Shown here one piece after another: positions 19,817 to 30,977 of a stretch of DNA of 64,000 bases. The stretch is from Methylophilus sp. 5 (lineage in GTDB: Bacteria; Pseudomonadota; Gammaproteobacteria; Burkholderiales; Methylophilaceae): assembly GCF_000515275.1 (NCBI RefSeq), contig NZ_KI911560.1, positions 806,001 to 870,000 on the forward strand, read 5' to 3'. The first letter of the stretch is position 1, and each line of letters opens with the position of its first letter. Below the pieces are notes generated by a model that worked only from the letters and a program-made list of their open reading frames with translations, had not been told where the DNA came from and did not search any database. The translations under genes were made by a program, and so were the position numbers.

Positions 19817-20913
19817 ACTGAACCCGGTGTTCCTTTTTTATTGCCTGCCGCCAGTTGCTGGCAAATATCTGCAACTTGTTGAGTCGCTTGCGGTTTGGCC
19901 AGCACACGCGCTTTTTGCGCCATCATCAAGCAAGTCGGTCTATCCAGCGTTTGCAAGGTGGCTGCCAATTGCGCTACATCCATATCACGTTGCTGTATCA
20001 GCAAGGCCGCACCAGCCTGCTGCAAGTAAGCGGCATTGGTGGTTTGGTGGTCATCCACCGCAAACGGAAACGGCACCAGAATACTGGCGGCGCCCACATT
20101 GGCTAACTCAGCCACCGTCAATGCCCCTGCGCGGCAAATCACCAAATCGGCCCAGGCATATACCTCTGCCATATCATGGATAAAAGCACGGCAATCTGCG
20201 GCCACGCCAGCATCGGCATAAGCTTTTTTCAACGCTTCAAACTGTTTTTCGCCCGCCTGGTGAATAATCTGCGGCCGGGTATTCACTGGCAATTGTGCAA
20301 ACGCCTGTGGCAGCAATGTATTCAACGCCACCGCGCCCAGGCTACCGCCCACCACTAACACGCGCAGCACACCGTGATGCTCGGCAAAACGCTGCTCTGG
20401 CGTGGGCAAGGTCGTAATGCCTTCGCGCACCGGATTACCGACCATCTCGCCTTGTGTGCCCAAAGCACCTGGGAAACCGGTTAATACACGGCTAGCGATC
20501 TTGGCCAGCACTTTATTGGTCAGGCCCGCAATGGAGTTTTGCTCATGAATCACCAGCGGCACACCGGCCAGTTTAGCCATCACGCCGCCAGGAAAAGCCG
20601 CAAACCCGCCCATGCCCAACACCACATCTGGTTGATGTTGGCGGATGGCCTGCCTGGCTTGTGCAAATGCGCGTGCCAGCTTCACCGGCAACGTCAGCCA
20701 GCCCAGCAGGCCTTTGCCACGCACGCCGCGCATGGTCATCATCGCTTTTTCATAATGCTTGTCAGCGATGAGGCGGTTTTCCATGCCACCCTCAGTCGCC
20801 AGCCAAACAATTTTCCAGCCTTGCGCATGTAGTGCATCGGCTACGGCCATCGCTGGATACACATGGCCACCAGTGCCGCCTGCCATCACCATTAATGTCT
20901 GTTGGCGACTCAT
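19813..20913 (-). CDS. murG: Undecaprenyl-PP-MurNAc-pentapeptide GlcNAc transferase
   Basis: MurG adds GlcNAc to lipid I on the inner face of the membrane to give lipid II. The 366-residue GT-B protein has the N-terminal loop [15 protein letters not shown], the second glycine motif [11 protein letters not shown], the acceptor-side [11 protein letters not shown], and the donor site [11 protein letters not shown]. It overlaps ftsW and murC by four bases at each end. Confidence 0.97.
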   Translation of the reverse strand: MSRQQTLMVMAGGTGGHVYPAMAVADALHAQGWKIVWLATEGGMENRLIADKHYEKAMMTMRGVRGKGLLGWLTLPVKLARAFAQARQAIRQHQPDVVLGMGGFAAFPGGVMAKLAGVPLVIHEQNSIAGLTNKVLAKIASRVLTGFPGALGTQGEMVGNPVREGITTLPTPEQRFAEHHGVLRVLVVGGSLGAVALNTLLPQAFAQLPVNTRPQIIHQAGEKQFEALKKAYADAGVAADCRAFIHDMAEVYAWADLVICRAGALTVAELANVGAASILVPFPFAVDDHQTTNAAYLQQAGAALLIQQRDMDVAQLAATLQTLDRPTCLMMAQKARVLAKPQATQQVADICQQLAAGNKKGTPGSV

Positions 20914-22076
20914 GTCTGCAAGCCTTTCTGCAAACGGCGGTTCTCAAAGTCAATACGCAACAGCACAGACATCGCGATGCAATTGGCCAAAATGCCGCTA
21001 CCGCCGTAAGACAACAGCGGCAATGTCAGGCCCTTGGTTGGCAACAGACCCATGTTGACGCCCATATTGATAAAACCCTGCACGCCCATCCACACGCCAA
21101 TGCCTTGTGCCAGCAACGCGGCGTAATAGCGTTCGTTCGCCACTGCCTCTTTGGCGATACTAAAAGCGCGAATGACCAGCCAGGCAAACAGCAACACCAC
21201 CACCAACACGCCGACATAACCCAGCTCTTCGGCCACCACTGCCAGCAAGAAGTCGGTATGCGCCTCTGGCAAATACAGCAATTTTTCGACGCTGCCACCA
21301 AGGCCTACGCCCCAGAATTCACCACGACCAAACGCGATCAGCGCATGCGATAACTGGTAACCAGTATCAAATGGATCATCAAACGGGTTCAAAAACCCTT
21401 TCATACGCTCTAGGCGATAAGGCTCCATCACCACCAGGCCAAATACGGCCAATGGCAAAGCGCCCAGCATGGCAATAAACACCTTGAGATTGACGCCGCC
21501 CAGCCACATGATGGAGAACGCAATTGAGGCGGTGACGGCGAATGCCCCGAAATCGGGCTCTTTAAGCAGTAGCACGCCAACAAACACCATCACGCCCAGC
21601 ATGGGCAAAAATCCTTTTTTAATACTGTGCATATTGCTGGCCTTGCGCACAGCATAGTCCGAGGCATACATGGCAATAAACAGCTTCATGAGTTCTGACG
21701 GTTGCAGGTTCATGATGAGGAGCGAGATCCAGCGACGGCTACCGTTAACCACTTTACCGATGCCTGGAATCAACACCATGATCAGCAAGACAATGCCCAT
21801 GATGAATAGATAAGGCGACATTTTTTGCCACCAGGCCATCGGGATCTGAAACACAATCACAGCGGCCACCAGGCCAACGACGATATACAAAGCCTGGCGC
21901 AACAGAAAATAAGTACTGTTATGGCCGAACATCTTGCTTGAATCAGCATAAGCAATCGAAGCCGAGTACACCATGACCATGCCGAAAGCCAGCAAGGACA
22001 ACACCACCCACAGCAGCGACACATCGTAGCTGGGGGAGTTATAGCGCTCACGGTTCATCATCAACGGGCCAAGCAT
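20910..22076 (-). CDS. ftsW: Lipid II polymerase FtsW (SEDS family)
   Basis: FtsW is the SEDS glycosyltransferase of the division site and works with FtsI. The 388-residue product has about ten transmembrane helices. SEDS motifs include the MVYSAS segment after the first helix and the LPLLSYGGSG signature near the C-terminus. ATG 22076 has a strong GGAGG four bases upstream, inside the end of murD, giving a 16-base overlap. An alternative ATG at 22061 sits on the murD stop (TGATG). Confidence 0.96.
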   Translation of the reverse strand: MLGPLMMNRERYNSPSYDVSLLWVVLSLLAFGMVMVYSASIAYADSSKMFGHNSTYFLLRQALYIVVGLVAAVIVFQIPMAWWQKMSPYLFIMGIVLLIMVLIPGIGKVVNGSRRWISLLIMNLQPSELMKLFIAMYASDYAVRKASNMHSIKKGFLPMLGVMVFVGVLLLKEPDFGAFAVTASIAFSIMWLGGVNLKVFIAMLGALPLAVFGLVVMEPYRLERMKGFLNPFDDPFDTGYQLSHALIAFGRGEFWGVGLGGSVEKLLYLPEAHTDFLLAVVAEELGYVGVLVVVLLFAWLVIRAFSIAKEAVANERYYAALLAQGIGVWMGVQGFINMGVNMGLLPTKGLTLPLLSYGGSGILANCIAMSVLLRIDFENRRLQKGLQT

Positions 22077-23431
22077 GCGGCCTCCATGGCTTTAACAGCC
22101 TCAACAAACACCTCGGCCCTGTGCTCGTAATTGCGGAACATATCAAAACTGGCACACGCGGGTGACAGCAACACGGCATCGCCTGCTTCGGCCAGTGTTC
22201 TGGCAATATGTACTGCCGCAGTTAAATCGACGGCATCGACCACAGGCAATTGCAAATTGTGCAAGACCTGCTGGATTTTTGGCGCATCGCGACCGATCAA
22301 CACCACGGCTCTGGCATGATGCAACACCGCTTCGCGCAACGGGTTAAAGTCCTGACCCTTGCCATCGCCACCGGCGATTAACACTACTTTTTGTGGTTTG
22401 CCATGCTTGAGCATGCCGCTAATCGCCGCGCAGGTGGCACCAACATTAGTGCCTTTTGAGTCATCGTAAAAATCAACATCTTCAATGCTTGCCACCCACT
22501 CCACACGATGTGGCAAGCCGACAAAAGATTGCACGGTATGCAAGATAGAGACTTTGTCGATGCCAATTGCTTGTGTCAGCGCGATGGCCGCCAGCGCGTT
22601 GGCAATATTGTGCTTGCCGCGAATCTGCAAGCTGTCCGCTTCAATATAGTGACGGTAGCCGGCACATAACCAGCCTGCATCATTGAGGCCATAATCATTG
22701 ATGGTAGGCGCCGGGTTCACGCCAAACGAGACTTGCGGTAACTGGCCGGCCAACGCGGCGCTGGCCGGGTCATCACGATTCACCACCGCAATGCGGGCGT
22801 GCTGATAAATGCGTGCCTTGGCTTGCGCATAGTCATCCATGCCGTCGTAGCGATCCATATGATCTTCAGACAAATTGAGTACCGTCGCGGCATCTACCTG
22901 GAGCTGGTGGATGGTTTCCAACTGAAAACTGGACAACTCCAGCACGTAGACATCTGGTGCCGTCATCTGCAAGGTATCCAGCACCGGCAAGCCGATATTG
23001 CCAGCGACGATGGTATTCAAGCCCGCCTGCTTGCAGATTTCACCTACCAGTGAGGTGACAGTGGTTTTACCATTGGAGCCGGTAATCGCAATCACCTTGG
23101 CATAAGGGGCACGAAAGCGTGCAAACAGCTCAACATCACCGACAACCAGCCTGCCCTGCGCCAGCAATTGCGCAATCACCGGCTCTTTGAGTGAGACGCC
23201 AGGGCTTGCCACAATCAAGTCCATGCCAGATAACAAAGCGTAGTTAAAAGGCCCCAGGTGGCACTCCACCTCTGGAAACTCTGTTTGCAGGCGATCAAGC
23301 CCCGCCGGGTGCGGACGTGAGTCGAACATCACTGCGTCTGCGCCCATATGGTGCAGCCAGCGCAAGGCAGAGAAACCGGTGTCACCCAGTCCCAGTACCG
23401 CAATACGCTGTTGTTCAAACTGTTTTTTCAT
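22061..23431 (-). CDS. murD: UDP-N-acetylmuramoyl-L-alanine--D-glutamate ligase
   Basis: MurD adds D-glutamate to UDP-MurNAc-L-Ala. The product from ATG 23431 has 456 residues. It shows the N-terminal Rossmann loop VLGLGDTGFSALR, the P-loop GSNGKTTVTS, ELSSFQLE, NLSEDHMDRY and the C-terminal SPACASFDMF motif. A TTG 15 bases upstream is in frame but is less likely. It lies 27 bases after mraY and overlaps ftsW. Confidence 0.96.
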   Translation of the reverse strand: MKKQFEQQRIAVLGLGDTGFSALRWLHHMGADAVMFDSRPHPAGLDRLQTEFPEVECHLGPFNYALLSGMDLIVASPGVSLKEPVIAQLLAQGRLVVGDVELFARFRAPYAKVIAITGSNGKTTVTSLVGEICKQAGLNTIVAGNIGLPVLDTLQMTAPDVYVLELSSFQLETIHQLQVDAATVLNLSEDHMDRYDGMDDYAQAKARIYQHARIAVVNRDDPASAALAGQLPQVSFGVNPAPTINDYGLNDAGWLCAGYRHYIEADSLQIRGKHNIANALAAIALTQAIGIDKVSILHTVQSFVGLPHRVEWVASIEDVDFYDDSKGTNVGATCAAISGMLKHGKPQKVVLIAGGDGKGQDFNPLREAVLHHARAVVLIGRDAPKIQQVLHNLQLPVVDAVDLTAAVHIARTLAEAGDAVLLSPACASFDMFRNYEHRAEVFVEAVKAMEAACLAR

Positions 23432-23458
23432 GTTCGAGCCCGACAAATCTATTCCGTG

Positions 23459-24562
23459 TTATCTCAGTTTCAATGTTGAAAGACCGACCAGCACCAACAT
23501 CATGGTGATAATCCAGAAGCGCACGACCACCTGCGTTTCTTTCCAGCCTTTTTGTTCGTAGTGATGATGCAACGGCGCCATTAAAAAGATGCGCTTACCG
23601 GTGCCGGTCATCTTTTTGGTGTATTTGAAATACAGCACCTGCGCAGCCACAGAGAAGGTCTCGACCACAAACACGCCGCCCATGATGAACAACACGATTT
23701 CCTGACGCACAATCACCGCCACCACCCCCAGTGCAGCACCGAGTGCCAATGCGCCGACATCACCCATAAACACTTCTGCCGGATAAGCGTTAAACCACAA
23801 AAAGCCTAAGCCAGCGCCTGCCATGGCTGCGCAAAACACCATCAGCTCACTGGCGCCCGCCACATAAGGAATGCCCAGATATTTGGAAAACACCGCATGG
23901 CCGGCCACATAAGAAAAAATCGCCAGCGCACTACCCACCATCACGGTTGGCAGTGTTGCCAGGCCATCCAGGCCGTCGGTCAGGTTGACGGCGTTACTGC
24001 TGCCCACAATCACCAGGTAGGTCAGCACAATGAAACCCACGGCGCCCAAAGGCAACACCAGATGCTTAAAGAAAGGCACGATGAGGGTGGTTTCAACCGG
24101 TGTGGTGGCCGTTGCGTATAAAAACCCTGCAACCCCCAAACCCACCAGGCTTTGCCAGAAATATTTGGCTTTAGCAGACAAGCCTTTAGGGTTTTTGTAG
24201 ACCACTTTGCGGTAATCATCGACCCAGCCAACCGCGCCAAAACCCAGCGTGGTGATTAACACGACCCAGATAAAGCGGTTATGCAGGTTGCCCCAGAGCA
24301 AAGTCGAAATCGAAATCGCCACCAGAATCAACGCGCCGCCCATGGTTGGCGTACCAGCCTTCACCAAATGTGTTTGCGGGCCATCATCGCGCACCGCCTG
24401 GCCGACTTTGTATTCAGTCAGTTTGCGGATCATGGTTGGCCCCACCATAAATGAAATCGCCAATGCGGTCAGCGTCGCCAGGACGGCACGAAAAGTGATG
24501 TAATTGAAGACATGGAATCCATGTACATCCGCTGCCAGCCATTTCGTCAGTTCAAATAACAT
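23459..24562 (-). CDS. mraY: Phospho-N-acetylmuramoyl-pentapeptide transferase
   Basis: MraY moves phospho-MurNAc-pentapeptide onto undecaprenyl phosphate to give lipid I in the inner membrane. The 367-residue product has about ten helices. Family motifs include [10 protein letters not shown], the aspartate pair in [27 protein letters not shown] and [13 protein letters not shown]. It lies 8 bases after murF. Confidence 0.97.
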   Translation of the reverse strand: MLFELTKWLAADVHGFHVFNYITFRAVLATLTALAISFMVGPTMIRKLTEYKVGQAVRDDGPQTHLVKAGTPTMGGALILVAISISTLLWGNLHNRFIWVVLITTLGFGAVGWVDDYRKVVYKNPKGLSAKAKYFWQSLVGLGVAGFLYATATTPVETTLIVPFFKHLVLPLGAVGFIVLTYLVIVGSSNAVNLTDGLDGLATLPTVMVGSALAIFSYVAGHAVFSKYLGIPYVAGASELMVFCAAMAGAGLGFLWFNAYPAEVFMGDVGALALGAALGVVAVIVRQEIVLFIMGGVFVVETFSVAAQVLYFKYTKKMTGTGKRIFLMAPLHHHYEQKGWKETQVVVRFWIITMMLVLVGLSTLKLR

Positions 24563-24570
24563 AAGCTTTC

Positions 24571-25953
24571 CTATTTCCCCACCAATTCAGTGGCTTGTGA
24601 TTCCACTAACGCATTCACGACACGTTCCATTTGCATAAAGCGCGAGCCTTTAACCAACACGACATCATCTGCTGTTGTCTCTGCCTGTAACGCGGCCACC
24701 AGGGCTTCAACAGTCGCAAAATGCTGCGCCTGTGCACCAAACTCCTGCACAGCAGCTTGTGTAAACTTGCCCAACGTATACAAGCGGCTAATACCACTTG
24801 CTTTGGCATAATGGCCAACCTGCGCATGCATGGCTTCGGCATCCGCACCCAGCTCACCCATGTCGCCCATCACAAACACCGTACTGGTGCCTGCGGTTTT
24901 TAATACATCGAGAGCAGCCTTCATTGAGTCAGGGTTCGCGTTGTAGGTGTCATCAATCAGCTTGGCGCCGTTGGCTGCTGTTTTCTGCTGCAAGCGCCCT
25001 TTGACCCCGGCAAACCCCTGCAAACCCTGGGCAACTTCTGCCAGACTCGCGCCAGCCGCCAGGCTCGCAGCCGCAGCCGCCAATGCGTTCATAACGTTAT
25101 GCGCGCCAGGCACTGCCAGCGTTAGCGTGATTGTTTCGCCTTGATAATGCAGCCTGAAGGTTGAATCGGTGCCCAGCACTTCGCCGCGCACATCGGCCGC
25201 TGCATGCAGACCAAAACTCAACACGCGACGTGCCTGATTCAAGTCACGCCAGCCTTGTGCAAACTCGCTATCGGCATTAATCACGGCAATGCCGTCATCA
25301 CTCAAACCGGCAAAAATCTCGCCCTTGGCCTTGGCAATGTTTGCGCGTGAACCCAGCTCGCCAATATGTGCAGTACCCGCATTGTTAATCACGGCCACAT
25401 TGGGGCGTGCCAGGCGAGTCAGGTAGTCAATCTCGCCCAAATGATTCATGCCCATCTCGATCACGGCACAACGGTGCTCCGCACGCAAACGCAGCAATGT
25501 CAGCGGCATACCAATATCGTTATTAAAATTACCGGCAGTGGCCAACACGTTGTCAGCCCCGCCAACATGCTCCTGCATGATGGCGGCGATCATTTCTTTG
25601 GTCGTGGTTTTACCATTGCTGCCGGTCACGGCGATCAGTGGCAGAGCCAACTGCTGGCGCCACCAGCTCGCCAACTGCCCCAAGGCCTGACGCGTGTCTT
25701 TGACTAGCACCATTGGTAAACGGCTGGCAGCCACCGGCTTGCTCACCAATGCCGCCACAGCGCCTTGTGCAGCCACTTGCGGCAAGAAATCATGACCGTC
25801 AAATTTGTCGCCCGGCAAGGCCACAAACAATTGACCGGGCAAGACGCGACGGCTATCGGTATCTACCGACGTCACAGTGACCTCAGCGCCGTGCCCGTTC
25901 ACAGCATGCAATGTGCCTTGCAATACGTCGGCAATGGTTTGCAGCGAAATCAT
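24571..25953 (-). CDS. murF: UDP-MurNAc-tripeptide--D-alanyl-D-alanine ligase
   Basis: MurF adds D-Ala-D-Ala to complete the UDP-MurNAc pentapeptide. ATG 25953 overlaps the murE stop in an ATGA and gives 460 residues; this is preferred over an upstream in-frame start at 26004 inside murE. Motifs are [11 protein letters not shown], the P-loop [32 protein letters not shown] and [11 protein letters not shown]. The position between murE and mraY is the usual one. Confidence 0.96.
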   Translation of the reverse strand: MISLQTIADVLQGTLHAVNGHGAEVTVTSVDTDSRRVLPGQLFVALPGDKFDGHDFLPQVAAQGAVAALVSKPVAASRLPMVLVKDTRQALGQLASWWRQQLALPLIAVTGSNGKTTTKEMIAAIMQEHVGGADNVLATAGNFNNDIGMPLTLLRLRAEHRCAVIEMGMNHLGEIDYLTRLARPNVAVINNAGTAHIGELGSRANIAKAKGEIFAGLSDDGIAVINADSEFAQGWRDLNQARRVLSFGLHAAADVRGEVLGTDSTFRLHYQGETITLTLAVPGAHNVMNALAAAAASLAAGASLAEVAQGLQGFAGVKGRLQQKTAANGAKLIDDTYNANPDSMKAALDVLKTAGTSTVFVMGDMGELGADAEAMHAQVGHYAKASGISRLYTLGKFTQAAVQEFGAQAQHFATVEALVAALQAETTADDVVLVKGSRFMQMERVVNALVESQATELVGK

Positions 25954-27395
25954 GCGGGCACCTTTGCTTTTAATACGCTCTTTTTCAACGCGCTTTGCAC
26001 CCACTCGGCATCGCTAAACGGATAACGGATGCCCTGAATCTCCTGGTAGTCTTCATGGCCTTTGCCTGCCACCAGCACCACATCGCCCTTGCCAGCCTGG
26101 CTGACCGCGAACGCGATTGCTTTAGCGCGATCGGTTTCCACCGTCACCTCGCGCGCCATGCCTTCGGCAATCGCCGCGATAATCGCATAAGGGTTTTCAG
26201 TGCGTGGATTGTCATTGGTCACGATGACGCTATCAGCCAAGCTATCCGCAATCCGGCCCATTTCGCTACGTTTGCCGCTATCGCGGTCGCCGCCGCAACC
26301 AAACACGCAACTTAATTTACCACGTGCCTGCATGCGCAAGGTATCTAGTGCTTTTTCCAGGGCATCCGGGGTATGTGCGTAGTCGACCACCACTAATGGC
26401 AAATCACCACCGCCAAACATCTGCATACGACCGGCCACCGGCACCAGGCCAGAAACCGCTTGCAGCGCCGCAGGCAAAGCCACCTCATTCACCAGCAAAC
26501 AAGCCAGCACAGCCAGCGCGTTATACACATTAAACTGCCCCAGGGCATGCAACTGAATCTCGCCCGTGTCTTGTGCGGTGCGCACCTGAATTTCAAAACC
26601 GGTGGCATGCATGGTCACTGCGGTTGCACACACATCTGCTTCTTGATGCAGGCCATAACTCAATACTTTTTTACCTTGCTTGCGCAGGTCTTCAATCAGT
26701 GCGCGACCAAACGGATCATCGGCATTAATCACCGCGGCTGACAAGGTTTGCCAGTCAAACAGTTTGCGTTTGGCCGCCTGATAGGCTTCCATCGTCAAGT
26801 GGTAGTCCAGATGGTCACGCGTGATATTGGTCAGCACTGCGACATCAAAGGCCACGCCATTGACACGGCCTTGATCAAGGCCATGGGAAGACACTTCCAT
26901 CGCCACCATACGCACTTCATCCAGCACAAACGTCGCCAGCATTTTCTGCAGCTCTACCGGCCCCGGCGTGGTATTTTGCGTTGGCCGCAAATCATCCAGC
27001 GCGCCATTACCCAGCGTGCCTATCACGGCTGATTTCTGCTGCAGAAAACGGTAAGCCTGCGCCAACCAGTGCGTCACGGTGGTTTTACCGTTAGTGCCGG
27101 TCACGCCCACGCACCACAACTGCTCAGAAGGGTCTTTGTAAAACTGGCTGGCAATATGCCCAACTTGAGCTTTCAAGTCGGCAATCGCGATGTTGTGCAC
27201 GGTCCATGCCGGGTTCCATTCGAAACCCTGGCTATCCCAAATCACGGTATTAGCGCCTTTGGCAATCGCATCTTCAATGTAGTCACGACCATCGCTGTGC
27301 TGACCCGGGTAAGCGAGAAACAAGCCATGTTTTTCCACCTGGCGGCTATCAGCGGTAATGCCATGCACAGGCGCTGGAATAATATATTTACTCAC
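25950..27395 (-). CDS. murE: UDP-MurNAc-L-Ala-D-Glu--meso-diaminopimelate ligase
   Basis: MurE adds the third amino acid of the stem peptide. The 481-residue product has the substrate motif GITADSRQV, the P-loop GTNGKTTVTH, and the specificity motif DNPR (in TNDNPRTENP). That motif is found in the enzymes that use meso-diaminopimelate rather than lysine. It overlaps ftsI (4 bases) upstream and murF (4 bases) downstream. Confidence 0.97.
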   Translation of the reverse strand: MSKYIIPAPVHGITADSRQVEKHGLFLAYPGQHSDGRDYIEDAIAKGANTVIWDSQGFEWNPAWTVHNIAIADLKAQVGHIASQFYKDPSEQLWCVGVTGTNGKTTVTHWLAQAYRFLQQKSAVIGTLGNGALDDLRPTQNTTPGPVELQKMLATFVLDEVRMVAMEVSSHGLDQGRVNGVAFDVAVLTNITRDHLDYHLTMEAYQAAKRKLFDWQTLSAAVINADDPFGRALIEDLRKQGKKVLSYGLHQEADVCATAVTMHATGFEIQVRTAQDTGEIQLHALGQFNVYNALAVLACLLVNEVALPAALQAVSGLVPVAGRMQMFGGGDLPLVVVDYAHTPDALEKALDTLRMQARGKLSCVFGCGGDRDSGKRSEMGRIADSLADSVIVTNDNPRTENPYAIIAAIAEGMAREVTVETDRAKAIAFAVSQAGKGDVVLVAGKGHEDYQEIQGIRYPFSDAEWVQSALKKSVLKAKVPA

Positions 27396-29125
27396 ATCGC
27401 CTCCTTCACGTCAGCGGCATCAGCAGGCGCAGCGACTGGCAACGCATGGCCATCCTGCGGCACCACCAGCATACGCAGCACATCATTCATGACCGCGCTA
27501 AACACCGGTGCAGCGACAGTGCCGCCGTAATATTCACCATTGCTAGGCTCATCTATCATCACGGCCATAATCAGGCGCGGGTTAGACGCAGGCACCATGC
27601 CGACAAAAGAGCCTACGTATTTATCATGCTCATAGCCATGGTCGCCCAGCTTGTGCGCAGTGCCGGTTTTACCAGCCACACGATAACCAGTGACTTGCGC
27701 TTTCAACGCGGTGCCGCCTGGCTGCACCACCAGTTCCAGCATATCTTTCACTGAATTAGCCACCTTGGCAGAAAAGACTTGGCGCCCAACTGGCGGCTCG
27801 GACAATTTAGTCAATGTTACAGGCAGCAACTCGCCCTCATTGGCAAACACCGTGTAGGCGCGCGCCAATTGCAGCAAAGTCACGCTAATGCCGTGACCAT
27901 AAGACATGGTTGCCTGCTCAATCGGGCGCCAGGTTTTATAGTCACGCACTTTGCCAGCAGCCTCGCCAGGAAACCCAATTTTGGTCGCGGTACCAAACCC
28001 CAGTTGCACATAGGTGTTCCACAATTGCTCACGATTCAAATCGAGCGCCATTTTGGCCGAACCGACATTAGAGGATTTCTGGATCACCTGCGCCACGGTC
28101 AGCACCTGATTCGGGTGCGCGTCATGAATGGTGGCAGTGCCTATGCGCAAATAGCCAGGCGCAGTCTGGATTTTGGTATCCGGCTGGTATGGACCAAACT
28201 CCATCGCCGCTGCCGCAGTCACCGGTTTCATGGTTGAACCCGGTTCAAAGATATTCACAATTGCCGAGTTACGCAGCTTGCTGGCCACATTAACCGGATT
28301 ATTGGGGTTGTAAGTCGGGATATTCACCAGCGCCAGCACTTCACCGGTTTTGGCGTCCAGCACCACGGCAGCAGCCGCTTTGGCTTTATGTTTTTCAACC
28401 GCGCGCGACAGCTCCCGGTGCACTACATACTGCACGGTACGGTCTATGCTCAACACCAGATCCTGGCCATCATGCGGCAATTTAACCGCCACCAGGTCTT
28501 CAACCACGTGGCCTTTGCGGTCACGCACAAAGTCACGCTTGCCGGTGCTGCCAGACAACACGTGGTTACGATAAAGCTCCATGCCTTCAACGCCGGTATC
28601 ATCCACGCCGGTAAAACCGACGATATGCGCCGTCACTTCTGCCGCTGGGTAGAAGCGTTTGTATTCCTTCTGACTGAATACGCCGGGCACTTTCATCGCC
28701 ATCACCTGTTTTGCCACATCGGGCGCCACTCTCCGTTTGATATAAACAAATTCTTTTTTCTTTTGCTGCAGCTTCTGCTGCAACTCTTTTGGCCGGATAT
28801 CCAATAAGGTGGACATTTGCTTCAATTGTCCGGCCGAAATCTGTACATCAGTCGGGTTAGCCCACACCGACTCCACCGGCAAACTGATCGCCAATGGCTT
28901 AAAATTGCGGTCGTAAATCTTGCCGCGATGTGGCATCAACACCACCTTGCGCCGCGAAAACGCTTCACCTTTTTTAATCAGGTAGTCTTTATGCAAGGTT
29001 TGCAGATAAAAACCGCGCCCCAGCAACAAGACAAAACTCAACAGCAGCAACCCCAGCAGCGTTCTTCTGCGCCAGGCTGGCAATTTCACCAGCTTGTGTT
29101 GACTCTCTTTAAGTAGCATGACCAT
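27392..29125 (-). CDS. ftsI: Peptidoglycan D,D-transpeptidase FtsI (PBP3)
   Basis: FtsI is the class B penicillin-binding protein that cross-links septal peptidoglycan together with FtsW. The 577-residue product has a short basic cytoplasmic tail, one membrane anchor (about residues 22-42), a dimerisation domain (RGKIYDRN, RRVAPDVAKQV) and the transpeptidase domain. Active-site motifs are the serine of GSTMKPVTA, the SSN triad and KTGTAHK. The ATG at 29125 has GAG four bases upstream; a second ATG six bases later is possible. ftsL precedes it by 19 bases. Confidence 0.96.
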   Translation of the reverse strand: MVMLLKESQHKLVKLPAWRRRTLLGLLLLSFVLLLGRGFYLQTLHKDYLIKKGEAFSRRKVVLMPHRGKIYDRNFKPLAISLPVESVWANPTDVQISAGQLKQMSTLLDIRPKELQQKLQQKKKEFVYIKRRVAPDVAKQVMAMKVPGVFSQKEYKRFYPAAEVTAHIVGFTGVDDTGVEGMELYRNHVLSGSTGKRDFVRDRKGHVVEDLVAVKLPHDGQDLVLSIDRTVQYVVHRELSRAVEKHKAKAAAAVVLDAKTGEVLALVNIPTYNPNNPVNVASKLRNSAIVNIFEPGSTMKPVTAAAAMEFGPYQPDTKIQTAPGYLRIGTATIHDAHPNQVLTVAQVIQKSSNVGSAKMALDLNREQLWNTYVQLGFGTATKIGFPGEAAGKVRDYKTWRPIEQATMSYGHGISVTLLQLARAYTVFANEGELLPVTLTKLSEPPVGRQVFSAKVANSVKDMLELVVQPGGTALKAQVTGYRVAGKTGTAHKLGDHGYEHDKYVGSFVGMVPASNPRLIMAVMIDEPSNGEYYGGTVAAPVFSAVMNDVLRMLVVPQDGHALPVAAPADAADVKEAM

Positions 29126-29144
29126 TTACTCGCAATGACTTCGG

Positions 29145-29423
29145 TTATGGCACTGACGGCACATCAACCATAATCACCTGCGTCTGCTGCATGCTCGGGC
29201 TATGCATATGCAAACGCGTGGTTGCAAAGTCTTCCAGCCGCGAATGCATGGCCCAGGTGCTTTGCTCAATCTGCAACTGGTCATATTCAGTCATATACTG
29301 CTTGGTCAACACTTCTTGTCTATCCAGCTCAAAATACAGCTTGCGCGCCTTGTATTGTGCCGTCACCACCCCTAAAGCCATGGCGATTGTCAACGCAAAC
29401 AAAATCAAATTGAGCCGGATCAT
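29145..29423 (-). CDS. ftsL: Cell division protein FtsL
   Basis: FtsL is a small bitopic protein that forms a complex with FtsB and FtsQ and activates FtsWI. The 92-residue product has one N-terminal transmembrane helix (residues 3-22) followed by a periplasmic coiled coil (residues 30-65, rich in Glu, Gln and Leu at heptad spacing). Sequence conservation in this family is low; the call rests on size, topology and position between rsmH and ftsI. Confidence 0.9.
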   Translation of the reverse strand: MIRLNLILFALTIAMALGVVTAQYKARKLYFELDRQEVLTKQYMTEYDQLQIEQSTWAMHSRLEDFATTRLHMHSPSMQQTQVIMVDVPSVP

Positions 29424-29434
29424 ATTTAAACTAT

Positions 29435-30424
29435 TTACTGCACGCTTGTACGTTCAGCCACGCGCAACACTGCACTGCGTGAACGCACATTGGCCTTCAC
29501 TTCAGCCGCACTTGGTTTGATCGCACGCCCAACAGACAACATGCGCGGCTGCGGCAACTCGCTGGCACGCACCGGCAACCCTGCTGGCAAGTTATCTCTA
29601 TCCACTTCTGACTGAATAAAGCGTTTAACGATACGGTCTTCCAGCGAATGAAAGCTGATCACCGCCAAACGACCTTGCGGACGCAGCAGCTGCAAGCAAT
29701 CTGGCAGCACTAGCGAGAGCTCCTCAAGCTCTTGATTGACGAAAATCCGTAAAGCTTGAAATGTGCGCGTTGCAGGGTTCTGGCCCGGCTCAATCTTTGG
29801 GATGGCGCCTGCCACGATCTTGGCAAGTTGCCCTGTAGTGGTGATGGCATGCCCATCTTCGCGCTCTTTAACAATCGCCCTTGCAACCTGCTTAGCAAAC
29901 CGTTCTTCACCATAATCCCTAATCACCTCAACCAATTGTTTTTCAGTCATCGTCGCCAGCCACTCTGCGGCGGTTTTGCCTCGACTTTGATCCATGCGCA
30001 TATCCAGCGGGCCGTCGAAACGGAAGCTAAACCCACGCACACCCTCATCAATTTGCGGTGACGAAATGCCCAAATCGAGCAAAATGCCGTCTACCGCCTG
30101 TACACCTAACTCAGCCAACACCGTTGCCATGGCAGAAAAATGGGCATGCACCATCGTAAAACGCGCATCGGCAATCATTTGCCCATGCGCCACTGCCGCC
30201 AGATCGCGGTCCAAGCCGATCAAGCGTCCTTTGCTACCTAATTTGGAAAGTATGAGGCGACTATGTCCACCACGACCAAAGGTGCCATCGACATACACCC
30301 CGTCGGCCTGTACGCCCAAGCCGTCCACCGCTTCATGCAATAACACGGTGATATGACTGGCGGCGACTGGTGACTCTGACGTTTCCGTCAAGGACGCGGG
30401 CGCTGACTTCGCGCCCCGCGTCAT
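29435..30424 (-). CDS. rsmH: 16S rRNA (cytosine-1402-N4) methyltransferase RsmH
   Basis: RsmH methylates N4 of C1402 in the ribosomal P site, the same nucleotide whose 2'-OH is methylated by RsmI, also in this window. ATG 30424 overlaps the mraZ stop (ATGA) and gives 329 residues; the frame is open further upstream but a longer start would cover 90 bases of mraZ. Motifs are the SAM loop [35 protein letters not shown] and [10 protein letters not shown]. Confidence 0.96.
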   Translation of the reverse strand: MTRGAKSAPASLTETSESPVAASHITVLLHEAVDGLGVQADGVYVDGTFGRGGHSRLILSKLGSKGRLIGLDRDLAAVAHGQMIADARFTMVHAHFSAMATVLAELGVQAVDGILLDLGISSPQIDEGVRGFSFRFDGPLDMRMDQSRGKTAAEWLATMTEKQLVEVIRDYGEERFAKQVARAIVKEREDGHAITTTGQLAKIVAGAIPKIEPGQNPATRTFQALRIFVNQELEELSLVLPDCLQLLRPQGRLAVISFHSLEDRIVKRFIQSEVDRDNLPAGLPVRASELPQPRMLSVGRAIKPSAAEVKANVRSRSAVLRVAERTSVQ

Positions 30425-30867
30425 AGCGAGAATCCTTCTAGCTCTTGCGGTATCTGCAGTTGGTCGGTCGCCATCAGGCTCTCTAACTGCTGATCCCATG
30501 CCGCCAGATCCCACAGCTCAAAATGACTACCTTGCCCGACCATCATCACGTCTTTATCGAGCTTGGCAAACTTGCGCAGCACGGCATTCACCAGCAAACG
30601 ACCGGCAGAGTCCAGATGCATCACATCTGCCTGACCAACAATCATGCGTTGAATACCACTGGTTTGAGGATTAAAACTGGACAAACTGGTCAGCTTGGTT
30701 TCAATCGGCTCCCACGCTGCCTGGGGATACAAAATCAGACAACGATGCGGGTGCGCCGTGAGTACGACCTCACCCTGCCCACCAGCCGTCAGGGCGTCAC
30801 GATGCTTGGCCGGCACACTGAGCCGCCCCTTCGCATCTAAACTTAACTGTACCGCCCCGCGAAACAT
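30421..30867 (-). CDS. mraZ: Transcriptional regulator MraZ
   Basis: MraZ is an AbrB-like DNA-binding protein at the head of the dcw cluster; in E. coli it represses its own promoter. The product from ATG 30867 has 148 residues and two tandem SpoVT/AbrB-like domains. The pattern [14 protein letters not shown] is in the first and [15 protein letters not shown] in the second. AAAGGTC lies upstream as ribosome site. It overlaps rsmH by four bases and is the first gene behind the promoter at 30949-30977. Confidence 0.95.
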   Translation of the reverse strand: MFRGAVQLSLDAKGRLSVPAKHRDALTAGGQGEVVLTAHPHRCLILYPQAAWEPIETKLTSLSSFNPQTSGIQRMIVGQADVMHLDSAGRLLVNAVLRKFAKLDKDVMMVGQGSHFELWDLAAWDQQLESLMATDQLQIPQELEGFSL

Positions 30868-30948
30868 CAATATTGACCTTTATCTACCCATTTTGTTTAA
30901 AAGCGGGATAAATCTCCCACAATTCAACACAAAACCACCCTTTTGCAC

Positions 30949-30977
30949 ACTATAGATAAAAAAAAAGTGCTTGGCAA
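30949..30977 (-). promoter_or_regulatory. Predicted sigma-70 promoter of the mraZ/dcw cluster
   Basis: On the minus strand -35 TTGCCA (30972-30977) and -10 TATAGT (30949-30954) are separated by exactly 17 bases. Transcription would start near 30942, about 75 bases before the mraZ ATG. It is the only good promoter visible before a run of about 17 tightly spaced genes. Confidence 0.7.

Noticed and set aside
29435..30514. A 359-residue form of RsmH starting at 30514
   Set aside because: It would overlap mraZ by 94 bases and add an N-terminus unlike the family. The ATGA overlap at 30424 is the natural start.
30868..30940. TGGG-type boxes between the dcw promoter and mraZ (TGGGAG, TGGGTA, GGGTGG on the minus strand) as MraZ operators
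   Set aside because: The known repeats are about ten bases apart; these are about 20-30 bases apart and irregular. Possible but not supported.
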